Origin: SM23-32 sp964434535
Lineage (GTDB): Bacteria; Planctomycetota; Brocadiia; SM23-32
Reading direction: 5' to 3'
DNA length: 31,238 nt
NCBI GenBank assembly: GCA_964434535.1
Contig: CAYSWA010000024.1
Location: 1-31,238 of the forward strand
In this document: positions 1 through 6,469 of the stretch, piece by piece
Position numbering within the stretch: the first letter of the stretch is position 1
How the letters are laid out: the number at the start of each line of letters is the position of its first letter
Translations under genes and position numbers: made by a program
The notes under the pieces: generated by a model
The model's input: the letters and a program-made list of their open reading frames with translations, nothing else
Told to the model about the DNA's origin: nothing
Databases searched by the model: none

Positions 1-62
1 CTGCAACAGCCTGCAAGGCTATGGCGGGCAGGGGAGGCCGGGGCTGGAGAGGCAGGATGATG

Positions 63-176
63 CTACCTGGCAAGCGCGAACGGGCCGCGCCCGACCTTGC
101 GGAAGCGGGACTCGTCGCCTTTCTTCTGCACCTTGCGCAGGCTGGTGGCCGTCTGGTCCCTGACGTCGACGGCCCC
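63..176 (-). pseudogene. Remnant of the C-terminal end of a HARE-HTH-like winged-helix domain
   Basis: Read on the minus strand, this stretch encodes about 37 residues that end in KKGDESRFRKVGRGPFALAR followed by a stop at 63-65. A basic helix followed by 'G-x-x-SRF-x-KVGRG-x-FAL' at the very C-terminus is how HARE-HTH (ASXL/RpoE-delta-type) DNA-binding domains usually end. That match is from memory of the family, not a search. There is no start codon or N-terminal half. The coding sequence is joined, one base out of frame, to a copied 5' end of the four-helix-bundle gene (178-213). I read it as a broken gene fused to repeat DNA; a different basic protein tail is possible. Confidence 0.4.
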
Positions 177-177
177 C

Positions 178-213
178 CTGGTAGGCGCGGAGCTTCTCGA
201 AGGCGAAGGCCAT
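178..213 (-). pseudogene. Copied 5' end of the four-helix-bundle gene
   Basis: This fragment starts with the same codons as the intact gene at 1675-2037, giving MAFAFEKL and then RAYQ where the intact gene has KVYQ. After that the similarity fades and the frame is lost in a run of C. It lies at the left edge of the 209-bp direct repeat. It is a non-functional copy that marks how far into the gene the duplication ran. Confidence 0.6.
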
Positions 214-398
214 GGACGGGCTTCCCGCAGAGGCAAACGGCAGAAAGTAGAGAGTAGAAAGGAGACCGCAGGAGAGCGAACCTCATGCCCTGCTGTCGCG
301 ACTTGGCCGTGCCGTCGTGCCTTGTCGTTCTCTACTTTCTACTTTCTCCTCTCTCCTGCTCTACCATTCTTCGCCGGGCGGCGAAGAATGGTCGGGGC
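190..398. repeat. 209-bp perfect direct repeat, copy 1
   Basis: This copy is identical base for base to 2014-2222 (offset 1824), as far as reading by eye can tell. It holds, left to right, the first codons of the four-helix gene, its purine/pyrimidine-rich leader, a 9-bp-stem hairpin at 367-388 and the last ten bases of a tRNA end including the CCA complement (389-398). Similarity fades to the left between 178 and 190 and stops abruptly at 399. No intact tRNA or gene goes with this copy. Confidence 0.9.
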
Positions 399-574
399 AA
401 CTGGCGCTCGTTTGAACCTTCCCAGAAACTCCTCACACCCTTCATAGCCTGTATCTCAGCCCGCCAGAGACGCATATCCTCACCGTGAACCGCCTCGTGC
501 GCCTCTCCGCGTAGCCTCGCGGCGTCCGAGCGGGACAGGCTCACCGGGCTCATTGCCAGGCTCATGAGGCTCAC
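332..574 (-). CDS. Possible truncated partner ORF immediately downstream of the alarmone synthetase gene
   Basis: The frame starts with GTG at 574 or ATG at 565, only a few bases after the synthetase stop codon (579-581). A GGTGAG sequence precedes the ATG at a ribosome-binding distance. About 59 residues look protein-like: polar, with a helical stretch and FWEGS near residue 52. At 398 the frame runs into direct-repeat copy 1 and continues through tRNA-end and hairpin sequence to a stop at 332, so its tail is probably not native. I do not recognise the family. It could be the N-terminal part of a gene cut by the repeat, a small antitoxin, or chance. The rest of 399-578 shows nothing else. 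Confidence 0.28.
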   Translation of the reverse strand: MSLMSLAMSPVSLSRSDAARLRGEAHEAVHGEDMRLWRAEIQAMKGVRSFWEGSNERQLPRPFFAARRRMVEQERGESRK

Positions 575-578
575 CGCC

Positions 579-1631
579 TCACAGACGCAATATCTGCCTC
601 ACGATCTTGACGAACTCATTGATGTCAAGGAAGAAGTTCGGATACGCGCGACGTACTTGGTCAATTGGCCCCGCAGACACCAACACGGGCTCGATCCTCT
701 CGCCCCCGGCTGCGCGTGCCTCAACCGCCGTGTACTCGGACAGTGCTTGCGCGAAGCTGTCGCGGTCATAGCGCCTGATCTCAACTCTCCGGTTCGGCGA
801 GTCCAGCACAATGAGATGGTAGAACCAAGCCTTGCCTCGCTCTGCGCTCCTGAGTATGGTATTCGCCGCAACAGATATCCCGGTCATCGTGTCTAATGCC
901 TGGAGGTCGCCCTCCGAGGCAGCAACCGCCTTGATGGTCTCCGAGGCGGATAAGTGTCCGAATCGCGGGACTGGGGGACAATCTTCCTTCCGGGCAAAGG
1001 CAGACGAGACAGCGGCGAAGAAATCCAGCCACTTCTGGTCGCCTTGGCGAGATTTCAGAGCTTGGCCGAGGAATGTTCCCATCGTTTCCACGGCTGTCGC
1101 CCAAGTATGCTGGAGCTTCGTGCGTATCTGGAGTTCTACCCTGAGGCCCTCGTACTGCGGAGCTCGCTTGTTCGTGTATCTGTACACCAGATGAAGACTC
1201 CTGTAACCGTCCTCGCTCCTGGGCTTACGAACGTAATCCCTCTCGGTGATCAGCGCGTGAGCAAGCCGCCTGCTCCGGCGGTATTCGTCTGCGAGTTTTT
1301 CGACGTCTCCGACCGAGTTGAGGATCGCCCGGATGCCTCCGATGTCCTGCATGGTGGTGAGCTTCATGGCAGGGTATCGCTTGAGCTTGTCGATGATCGT
1401 TGGCATGCGCTTGAGGCGCTGAGCAGCTATTGGGCTTGAATCGAACTTCCTCAGCTTCGCCCTCAGGGTCGCCTGGAAAGTGTTGATCGGGTACGCATGG
1501 CAGGCGCGCCATCTGTCAGCGAGATCGCGCGCCCTATCGAGATCCTGAGAAGACGCATTATCCTGAACAAGGACCTGGCCGGCCTTGTTGATTTGGCTCT
1601 TGGACTCTGTAGGAACTGGAGAGAACGGCAT
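579..1631 (-). CDS. RelA/SpoT-domain protein (long small-alarmone-synthetase type)
   Basis: This is a single-domain (p)ppGpp-synthetase-like protein of 350 residues. Synthetase motifs are present: MQDIGGIRAIL, then DYVRKPRSEDGYRSLHLVY with the G-loop Tyr, and VELQIRTKLQHTWA with the catalytic Glu. There is no HD hydrolase, TGS or ACT domain, and about 150 residues follow the core with no recognised fold. I chose the ATG at 1631 because a GGGAGG lies six bases upstream; the GTG at 1646 would place that site inside the gene. The gene follows the four-helix-bundle gene by about 43 bp on the same strand. Base composition looks less GC-rich than the window average, consistent with transfer. It could be a toxic (toxSAS-like) or a housekeeping synthetase; without a hydrolase domain it would need one elsewhere. 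Confidence 0.85.
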   Translation of the reverse strand: MPFSPVPTESKSQINKAGQVLVQDNASSQDLDRARDLADRWRACHAYPINTFQATLRAKLRKFDSSPIAAQRLKRMPTIIDKLKRYPAMKLTTMQDIGGIRAILNSVGDVEKLADEYRRSRRLAHALITERDYVRKPRSEDGYRSLHLVYRYTNKRAPQYEGLRVELQIRTKLQHTWATAVETMGTFLGQALKSRQGDQKWLDFFAAVSSAFARKEDCPPVPRFGHLSASETIKAVAASEGDLQALDTMTGISVAANTILRSAERGKAWFYHLIVLDSPNRRVEIRRYDRDSFAQALSEYTAVEARAAGGERIEPVLVSAGPIDQVRRAYPNFFLDINEFVKIVRQILRL

Positions 1632-1674
1632 AGCGCAACCTCCCACTCACTCGCGCTCCTCGGCCAGCGGCCGC

Positions 1675-2037
1675 TCATGTGGGCCGCTTGTCCACCCCGC
1701 GGATGAGCCCGGAGAGCATCCGGGCTACTTCCTCAAGATCGCCCTTCAACTTCCCGTGCTCGACATCGTCTACCAAGCCTCGCCGGCGCGCCAGTTCGAG
1801 CAGCGGCACGCATTCCTGAACGGAGCCGCGCGCGATGCCGAAGAAGTTCTTGCGGTCGGCCTTGGTGAAGCGGCCATTTCCTTCGGCAATGTTGGCGGCG
1901 ATGGAGAGGGAAGCGCGCTTGAGCTGGTCGGAAAGGAAACCATATCCGCGGGGGAACTGCTCGGTGAGCGCAGCAACTTGGTCGGCGAGGTCAACGGCCT
2001 TCTGGTAGACCTTGAGCTTCTCGAAGGCGAAGGCCAT
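1675..2037 (-). CDS. Four-helix-bundle protein (S23/23S rRNA intervening-sequence protein family)
   Basis: This 120-residue, mostly helical protein matches the TIGR02436-type family. It has an N-terminal FEKLKVYQKAVDLADQV helix, then FPRGYGFLSDQLKRASLSIAANIAEG and a C-terminal leucine-rich helix. Family members form pentameric barrels of four-helix subunits. One branch is the Avd accessory protein of diversity-generating retroelements, but no reverse transcriptase or template/variable repeats are seen here. Its function is unknown. The leader (2038-2190) is purine/pyrimidine rich, and it, together with the first codons, is duplicated at 190-398. The gene lies downstream of tRNA-Pro and upstream of the alarmone synthetase, all on the minus strand. 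Confidence 0.88.
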   Translation of the reverse strand: MAFAFEKLKVYQKAVDLADQVAALTEQFPRGYGFLSDQLKRASLSIAANIAEGNGRFTKADRKNFFGIARGSVQECVPLLELARRRGLVDDVEHGKLKGDLEEVARMLSGLIRGVDKRPT

Positions 2038-2065
2038 GGACGGGCTTCCCGCAGAGGCAAACGGC

Positions 2066-2182
2066 AGAAAGTAGAGAGTAGAAAGGAGACCGCAGGAGAG
2101 CGAACCTCATGCCCTGCTGTCGCGACTTGGCCGTGCCGTCGTGCCTTGTCGTTCTCTACTTTCTACTTTCTCCTCTCTCCTG
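2066..2182. repeat. Inverted purine/pyrimidine modules in the four-helix gene leader
   Basis: On the plus strand 2066-2085 reads AGAAAGTAGAGAGTAGAAAG, and 2153-2171 is the near-complement TCTCTACTTTCTACTTTCT. A second pair is CAGGAGAG at 2093-2100 and CTCTCCTG at 2175-2182. The arms enclose a mixed-sequence spacer and could form a long-range hairpin in the leader RNA. The same arrangement is present in the copy at 190-398. Confidence 0.65.
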
Positions 2183-2190
2183 CTCTACCA

Positions 2191-2212
2191 TTCTTCGCCG
2201 GGCGGCGAAGAA
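2191..2212 (-). terminator. Hairpin directly after tRNA-Pro
   Basis: A perfect 9-bp stem (TTCTTCGCC pairing with GGCGAAGAA, four-base loop) starts immediately after the encoded CCA end of the tRNA. No U-run follows, so it may serve 3'-end processing or weak termination rather than classical termination. An identical hairpin is at 367-388. Confidence 0.45.
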
Positions 2213-2290
2213 TGGTCGGGGCGGCGGGATTCGAACCCGCGACCTCCAGCCCCCCATGCTGGCGCGCTATCCAGGCTGCGCCACGCCCCG
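2213..2290 (-). tRNA. tRNA-Pro (anticodon GGG), CCA encoded
   Basis: The complete cloverleaf reads on the minus strand. The acceptor stem is CGGGGCG paired with CGCCCCG, the D stem is GCGC/GCGC, and the anticodon stem is CCAGC/GCTGG with loop ATGGGGG (U33, anticodon GGG). The T stem is GCGGG/CCCGC with loop TTCGAAT. The discriminator is A and CCA is encoded (2213-2215). It decodes the proline codon CCC, which should be common in such a GC-rich genome. Its last ten bases are repeated at 389-398. Confidence 0.96.
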
Positions 2291-2306
2291 ACCTTGCGGC
2301 CTCCTG

Positions 2307-2329
2307 GCGTCCGGCAGGGCGCCGGACGC
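2307..2329 (-). terminator. Hairpin downstream of yjbQ
   Basis: An 8-bp perfect stem (GCGTCCGG pairing with CCGGACGC, seven-base loop) lies in the 68-bp gap between the yjbQ stop and tRNA-Pro. There is no U-run. It is a plausible terminator or RNA-processing element for yjbQ. Confidence 0.35.
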
Positions 2330-2358
2330 GCGGCTTGCTGCCTGCCCCGGGCGAGCCC

Positions 2359-2775
2359 TCACTCGCCGATGATCTGCACGAACAGCTCCCGCTCGCGGGC
2401 CCGCACGTCGAAGTCGAAGAACACGATCTGCTGCCACGTGCCGAGCATCAGCCGGTTGTCCCGGAACGGGATGGTCACCGACGGGCCGATCAGGCTCGCC
2501 CGCACGTGGCTGTGCCCGTTCTTGTCGTGCCAGCGCTCTTCGTGGTGGTAGTAGTGCTCCCGCGGGGCGATCTTCTCCAGGGCCTCCTCCATGTCTTTGA
2601 CCAGCCCCGGCTCGAACTCCAGGCACGTCAGCGCGCCGGTGGAGCCGGGCACGAAGACGGTAACGATCCCGTCGGCCACGGGCGAGTCGGCCAGGATGTC
2701 CGCCACGTCTTTCGTGACGTCCACCACGTCCATCTCGGCTTCGGTGCTGAAGACGAATGTCCGCGTCTCCACCAT
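2359..2775 (-). CDS. yjbQ: YjbQ/UPF0047 family protein
   Basis: This 138-residue single-domain protein spans the whole family. It carries PGSTGALTCLEFEPG, then YYHHEERWHDKNGHSHVRA with its conserved His, Asp and Asn residues, then GPSVTIPF, LGTWQQIVFFDFDVR and a C-terminal VQIIGE. Members are small trimeric proteins. Some, including E. coli YjbQ, show weak thiamine-phosphate synthase activity, and the physiological role is unsettled. The start is ATG at 2775. The 93-bp gap upstream holds a TATGAT-like -10 (2826-2831, minus strand) and a run of eight G at 2798-2805, so this gene may have its own promoter rather than extending the fab/GT4 operon. Confidence 0.93.
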   Translation of the reverse strand: MVETRTFVFSTEAEMDVVDVTKDVADILADSPVADGIVTVFVPGSTGALTCLEFEPGLVKDMEEALEKIAPREHYYHHEERWHDKNGHSHVRASLIGPSVTIPFRDNRLMLGTWQQIVFFDFDVRARERELFVQIIGE

Positions 2776-2868
2776 CTTTCGGCGTCGGCCTCCGGCAGGG
2801 GGGGGCGTCGCCCCGGGACACGGGTATCATACAGTACCTTCCCCGCAAGGGAAAACGCAAAATGGGGC

Positions 2869-4068
2869 TCACCGCCGAGCGGCTGCCCCGCGCGGACGGT
2901 CGGCGAGCAGCTCGCGGTAGAGCGCGGCGGTGTCCTCGACCATGGTGCGGATGCGGAAGCGGTCGGCGAAGCGGCGCTTGCCCTCGGCGGCCATGCGGCG
3001 GGCCTCGGCCGGGCGCTCGAGGGCGTCGATGACGGCTTCGGCCAGCTCGTCCACCGACTCGGGCGGCACCAGCCGGCCGGTGACCCCGTCGATGATCACC
3101 TCCGGCGCGCCGTCCAGGTGGTAGGTCACGACGGGCTTCTCGCACAGGAGCCCCTGCACCAGCACGCGGGGCAGCCCCTCGCGCAGCGAGGCGTGCACCA
3201 CCACGTCCATGGCGCTGATCATGGCCGGCACCTCCTGTGGCGGCACCAGCCCGGCGAAGGTGACCCGCTCGCCGATCCCGAGCCGCCGGGCTATGGCCTC
3301 CAGCTCATCCCGCAGCACGCCGTCGCCCACGAAGAGGAGCCTTGCGCGGGGGCAGCGCTGGAAGATGCGCACCGCCGCACGGAGCACGAACCGGTGCCCC
3401 TTGAGCGGGAAGAGGCGGGCCACCTTGCCGATGACCACGTCGTCGGGGTCGAATCCGAGGCGGCGGCGCGTCGGCTCGCGCAGCCGGTGCGCTTGCTCGA
3501 AGGCGTCCACGTCCATGCCGCTGTAGATGATGGAGTAGCCGCCGGGCGGCGCGATGCCGGCCGCGCGGGCCTGGTCGACCATGGCCTGGGCCACGCAGAC
3601 GATGCGGTGGCACCAGTGGGCGGCGAGCCGCTCGGCCGTGATGAACGGCCAGTTCACGTAAGCCGGCGCGTAGCGGTGGAACGGAAGCCCCTCGACGGTA
3701 TGGACGATGACGGGCACGCGGGCGCCCCACGCGGCCAGGCGGCCCAGGATGCCGGCCTTGGAGCTGTGGGTCTGGACCACGTGCGGGCGCCAGCGCCGAA
3801 GGACCCGCAGCAGGCTGTAGAAGGCGGCGGCGTCGAGGCAGGGATCGACGGCGCGGCGCAGCTCGGGGATCACGACGTGGGGGACGGCGAGGCGGCGCAC
3901 TTCGCCGAGCAGCTCGCCCTCGGGGCCGAGGGGCGGGCCGGTGAGGAGCAGCACGTCCCACTCGGGGCTCTGCATCAGCCCGAGGCAGGTGTGGAGGGTG
4001 TTCTCCTGGGCGCCGCCGAGGATCATGCGGGTGATGAGGTGCGCGACGCGGACGGGTGCGGTTCTCAT
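2869..4068 (-). CDS. GT4-family glycosyltransferase (GT-B fold)
   Basis: This 399-residue protein has the two-lobed GT-B layout. The N-terminal lobe opens with RVAHLITRMILGGAQENTL and contains VVQTHSSKAGILGRLAA. The C-terminal lobe has IGKVARLFPLKGH near residue 215, LLFVGDGVLRDELE, VTFAGLVPPQEVP and REGLPRVLVQGLLCEKPVV. In the usual EX7E motif the second Glu is Gln here. These enzymes transfer a sugar from a nucleotide donor to cell-surface or lipid acceptors; the substrate cannot be told from sequence. It starts 24 bp after the fabF stop on the same strand, so it probably forms the tail of the acpP-fabF transcript. Confidence 0.9.
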   Translation of the reverse strand: MRTAPVRVAHLITRMILGGAQENTLHTCLGLMQSPEWDVLLLTGPPLGPEGELLGEVRRLAVPHVVIPELRRAVDPCLDAAAFYSLLRVLRRWRPHVVQTHSSKAGILGRLAAWGARVPVIVHTVEGLPFHRYAPAYVNWPFITAERLAAHWCHRIVCVAQAMVDQARAAGIAPPGGYSIIYSGMDVDAFEQAHRLREPTRRRLGFDPDDVVIGKVARLFPLKGHRFVLRAAVRIFQRCPRARLLFVGDGVLRDELEAIARRLGIGERVTFAGLVPPQEVPAMISAMDVVVHASLREGLPRVLVQGLLCEKPVVTYHLDGAPEVIIDGVTGRLVPPESVDELAEAVIDALERPAEARRMAAEGKRRFADRFRIRTMVEDTAALYRELLADRPRGAAARR

Positions 4069-4092
4069 GGCGGGCCCCAGGTCTGGGCGGGC

Positions 4093-5340
4093 TCAGCCGG
4101 TGAACTCGCGCAGCGCCAGGCTGACGTTGTGGCCGCCGAAGCCGAAGGAGTTGTTCAGCACGGCCCCGATGTGGCGCTCCTGCGGCTGGTGCGGCACGAA
4201 GTTGAGCCCGCAGCACTCGGGGTCGGGCTCCTCCAGGTTGATGGTGGGCGGGCAGACGCCCTCGCGCATGGCCCAGACGCAGACGGCCGTCTCCAGGGCG
4301 CCCGAGGCGCCGAGCAGGTGGCCGAAGACGCTCTTGGAGGAGCTGACGGCGATCTGGTAGGCGTAGTCGCCGAAGACGGTGCAGACGGCCTTGGCCTCGA
4401 CGTCGTCGCCGGCCGGCGTGCTGGTGCCGTGGGCGTTGATGTAGTCGATGTCTTCGGGGGCGAGGGCGGCGTCCTGGAGGGCCTCGCTCATGGCGCGGGC
4501 GGCGCCCCGGCCCTCGGGGTCGGGCAGGGTCAGGTGATAGGCGTCGCTGGTGGCGCCGTATCCGGCCAGTTCGGCCAGTATCTCGGCGCCGCGCCGGCGG
4601 GCGTGCTCCAGCTCCTCCAGCACGATGACGGCGCCGCCTTCGGCCATGACGAAGCCGTCGCGGTTCGCGTCGAAAGGCCGGCTGGCGGCGGGCGGGTCGT
4701 CGTTGCGGGTGGAGAGGGCCTTGGCCTGCATGAAGCCGCCCAGGCCCATCGGGGTGATGCCGGCCTCGGCGCCGCCGGCGAAGATGACGTCGGCCATGCC
4801 GTGCCGGATGGCCTGCAACGCTTCTCCGATGGCGTGGGAGGCCGAGGCGCAGGCGCTGGAGACGGACATGGTTGGCCCGTGTATCTCCCAGCGCATGGCC
4901 ACCTGGGCGGCGGCGGCGTTGCCCATCATCTTGGGTATCAGCAGGGGGCTTATGCGCCGCGGCCCGCGCTCGATCAGGCGGGTGTGCTGGGCTTCGATCT
5001 CGTGGAGGCCGCCGATGCCGGTGCCGATGTAGGCGCCGATGCGCCGGCGGTCCACCCCGTCCAGCTCGAGCCCGGCCTCCTTGATCGCCGAGTCGGTGGC
5101 GATCACGGCGAACTGCACGAACCGATCCACCCGGCCCAGCTCGCGCTTGCTGAAGTGGCTCAGGGGGTCGAACTCGACGATCTCGCCGGCGATGTGCACG
5201 TCGAACTCGGAGGTGTCGAACGACTGGATCGTGCGTATGCCGCTGTGGCCGTCGCGCACGGCGGGCCACGCGGTCTCCTTGCGCAGGCCGACCGGCGAGA
5301 CGACCCCTACGCCCGTGACGACGACACGCCGTGCACTCAT
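4093..5340 (-). CDS. fabF: 3-oxoacyl-[acyl-carrier-protein] synthase II (FabF)
   Basis: This condensing enzyme extends acyl-ACP with malonyl-ACP. At 415 residues it is the usual length. The thiolase-fold catalytic triad is visible: Cys in SVSSACASASHAIG, His in INAHGTSTPAGD and His in SVFGHLLGASGALE. The C-terminal NNSFGFGGHNVSL is also typical. Its ATG overlaps the acpP stop as ATGA (5337-5340), so translation is probably coupled to that of its carrier protein. Confidence 0.97.
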   Translation of the reverse strand: MSARRVVVTGVGVVSPVGLRKETAWPAVRDGHSGIRTIQSFDTSEFDVHIAGEIVEFDPLSHFSKRELGRVDRFVQFAVIATDSAIKEAGLELDGVDRRRIGAYIGTGIGGLHEIEAQHTRLIERGPRRISPLLIPKMMGNAAAAQVAMRWEIHGPTMSVSSACASASHAIGEALQAIRHGMADVIFAGGAEAGITPMGLGGFMQAKALSTRNDDPPAASRPFDANRDGFVMAEGGAVIVLEELEHARRRGAEILAELAGYGATSDAYHLTLPDPEGRGAARAMSEALQDAALAPEDIDYINAHGTSTPAGDDVEAKAVCTVFGDYAYQIAVSSSKSVFGHLLGASGALETAVCVWAMREGVCPPTINLEEPDPECCGLNFVPHQPQERHIGAVLNNSFGFGGHNVSLALREFTG

Positions 5341-5582
5341 TCGTCCTGCTGCTTCTCTTCGATGTACTTGATCGCCTGGCCGACCGTCTCGAGGCCCTGG
5401 GCCTCTTCGTCGCTGATGCTCAGGTCGAACTCCTCCTCCAGGTCGATGACCAGCTCGGCCAGGTCCAGCGAGTCCGACTGGAGGTCGTTGACGAAGTGCG
5501 TATCGTCGGTGATCTGGTCCGGCTCCACTCCCATTCGCTCCGCCACCAGACCGACGACCTTGCCACGGATGTCTTCAGCCAC
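5337..5582 (-). CDS. acpP: Acyl carrier protein
   Basis: This is an 81-residue acidic helical protein. Ser in the DSLDLAEL motif is the 4'-phosphopantetheine attachment site. A four-helix ACP pattern surrounds it, and there is a short acidic tail. The start is GTG at 5582, supported by a strong AGGAGG eight bases upstream. The gene has its own promoter (5671-5700) inside the fab operon, fitting the high ACP levels that cells need. It overlaps fabF by four bases. Confidence 0.97.
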   Translation of the reverse strand: MAEDIRGKVVGLVAERMGVEPDQITDDTHFVNDLQSDSLDLAELVIDLEEEFDLSISDEEAQGLETVGQAIKYIEEKQQDE

Positions 5583-5643
5583 CGCTATGCCTCCTCAAAG
5601 TGATCTTCGGCCCGAGCGGGCCGATCCGGGTCCTCTGCCCCTG

Positions 5644-5662
5644 CGCGGCCCCTTCGGCCGCG
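5644..5662 (-). other. GC-rich stem-loop at the predicted 5' end of acpP mRNA
   Basis: A perfect 7-bp stem (CGCGGCC pairing with GGCCGCG, five-base loop) lies just downstream of the predicted acpP transcription start. It could protect the mRNA from 5' decay, or act as a weak terminator for upstream readthrough. There is no U-run. Confidence 0.4.
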
Positions 5663-5670
5663 TTCGCGAC

Positions 5671-5700
5671 ATTCTACCGGCAGTTTCCCCGCCCTTGCAA
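5671..5700 (-). promoter_or_regulatory. Internal sigma70-type promoter for acpP-fabF
   Basis: On the minus strand the site reads TTGCAA-N18-TAGAAT. It lies in the 133-bp gap between fabG and acpP, about 90 bp upstream of the acpP start codon. The gap has no other coding content. Confidence 0.6.
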
Positions 5701-5715
5701 GCGTCGCAGGGGCGG

Positions 5716-6459
5716 CTACATGGCCATGCCGCCGTCCACGACGATGACCTGACCGGTGATGTAGCCCGCGTCCGGGCCCGACAGGAAGAGCACTGCGCCG
5801 GCCACGTCCTCCGCCTGGCCGAACCGCCCCAGGGGGATCTGCGCCAGGGACGCCTCGCGGGCGGCCTCGCTCAGCTTGTCGGTCATCGGCGTCTCGATGA
5901 AGCCGGGGGCGACGGCGTTGACCGTCACGTCGCGGGAGGCCAGCTCGCGGGCGGCCGTCTTCGTCAGGCCGATCACCCCCGCCTTGCTGGCCGAGTAGTT
6001 GGCCTGGCCCGCGTTGCCGACCAGGCCCACCACGCTGGCGATGTTGACGATGCGCCCGCTGCGCTGCCGCGACATCGTCCGCGCCACGGCCTTGATCCCG
6101 TTGAAGACGCCCTTCAGGTTGATCGCCAGCACCTTGTCCCAGTCCTCGTCGCCCATGCGGATCAGCAGTCCGTCGCGCGTGATCCCGGCGTTGTTGACCA
6201 GCACGTCGACGCTCTCGAACGCCTCGGTCACCTCGGCGACGGCGTCGCCGAGAGCGTCGAACTGCGAGACGTCCGCCTCCAGCGCCAGGAACTCGACGCC
6301 CTCGGCGCGCACCAGCTCGCCCGTCTCCTTCAGCGCGTCCATGACCACGTCCAGGCCGGCCACGTTCGCGCCCTGTGCGGCGAGCCGCAGGCTGATCGCC
6401 CGGCCGATGCCGCGCGAGGCGCCCGTCACGATCGCCGTCTTCCCCTCGAGTGCCTTCAT
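5716..6459 (-). CDS. fabG: 3-oxoacyl-[acyl-carrier-protein] reductase (FabG)
   Basis: This 247-residue short-chain dehydrogenase reduces 3-oxoacyl-ACP with NADPH. It has the Rossmann motif TGASRGIG near residue 13, NNAGIT, the catalytic Ser in ASVVGLVG, the YxxxK motif in NYSASKAG, and PGFIETPMT. The start is ATG at 6459 because MKALEGKTAIVTG is the normal N-terminus. A GAGGGC ribosome site lies just upstream, overlapping the fabD stop, and the gap to fabD is only about ten bases. Confidence 0.96.
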   Translation of the reverse strand: MKALEGKTAIVTGASRGIGRAISLRLAAQGANVAGLDVVMDALKETGELVRAEGVEFLALEADVSQFDALGDAVAEVTEAFESVDVLVNNAGITRDGLLIRMGDEDWDKVLAINLKGVFNGIKAVARTMSRQRSGRIVNIASVVGLVGNAGQANYSASKAGVIGLTKTAARELASRDVTVNAVAPGFIETPMTDKLSEAAREASLAQIPLGRFGQAEDVAGAVLFLSGPDAGYITGQVIVVDGGMAM

Positions 6460-6469
6460 CGCGCTGCCC

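Larger units (their letters stand above)
2014..2222. repeat. 209-bp perfect direct repeat, copy 2 (at the intact four-helix gene and tRNA-Pro)
   Basis: This is the parental-looking copy. It joins the 5' end of an intact four-helix gene to the 3' ten bases of an intact tRNA-Pro. Inside are two purine/pyrimidine modules in opposite orientation (2066-2100 and 2153-2182) and a hairpin (2191-2212). The segment between the two copies (399-2013) carries the synthetase gene and most of the four-helix gene. Confidence 0.9.

Noticed and set aside
389..425. Second, decayed tRNA gene beside repeat copy 1 (GGTTCAAAC resembles a T loop)
   Set aside because: No pairing T stem, anticodon arm or 5' acceptor strand can be found beyond the ten repeated bases.
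399..2013. Integrative element with attL/attR at tRNA-Pro
   Set aside because: The repeat includes only ten bases of tRNA and no integrase is encoded between the copies. A 209-bp att repeat would be unusual. Kept as a question in the findings, not called as an element.
1675..2212. Diversity-generating retroelement, because the four-helix protein is Avd-like
   Set aside because: No reverse transcriptase, template repeat or variable-repeat target gene is present in the window.
2798..2805. Run of eight G as a phase-variation switch for yjbQ
   Set aside because: It lies outside the coding frame, and a housekeeping-type gene is an unlikely target. No second state is visible.
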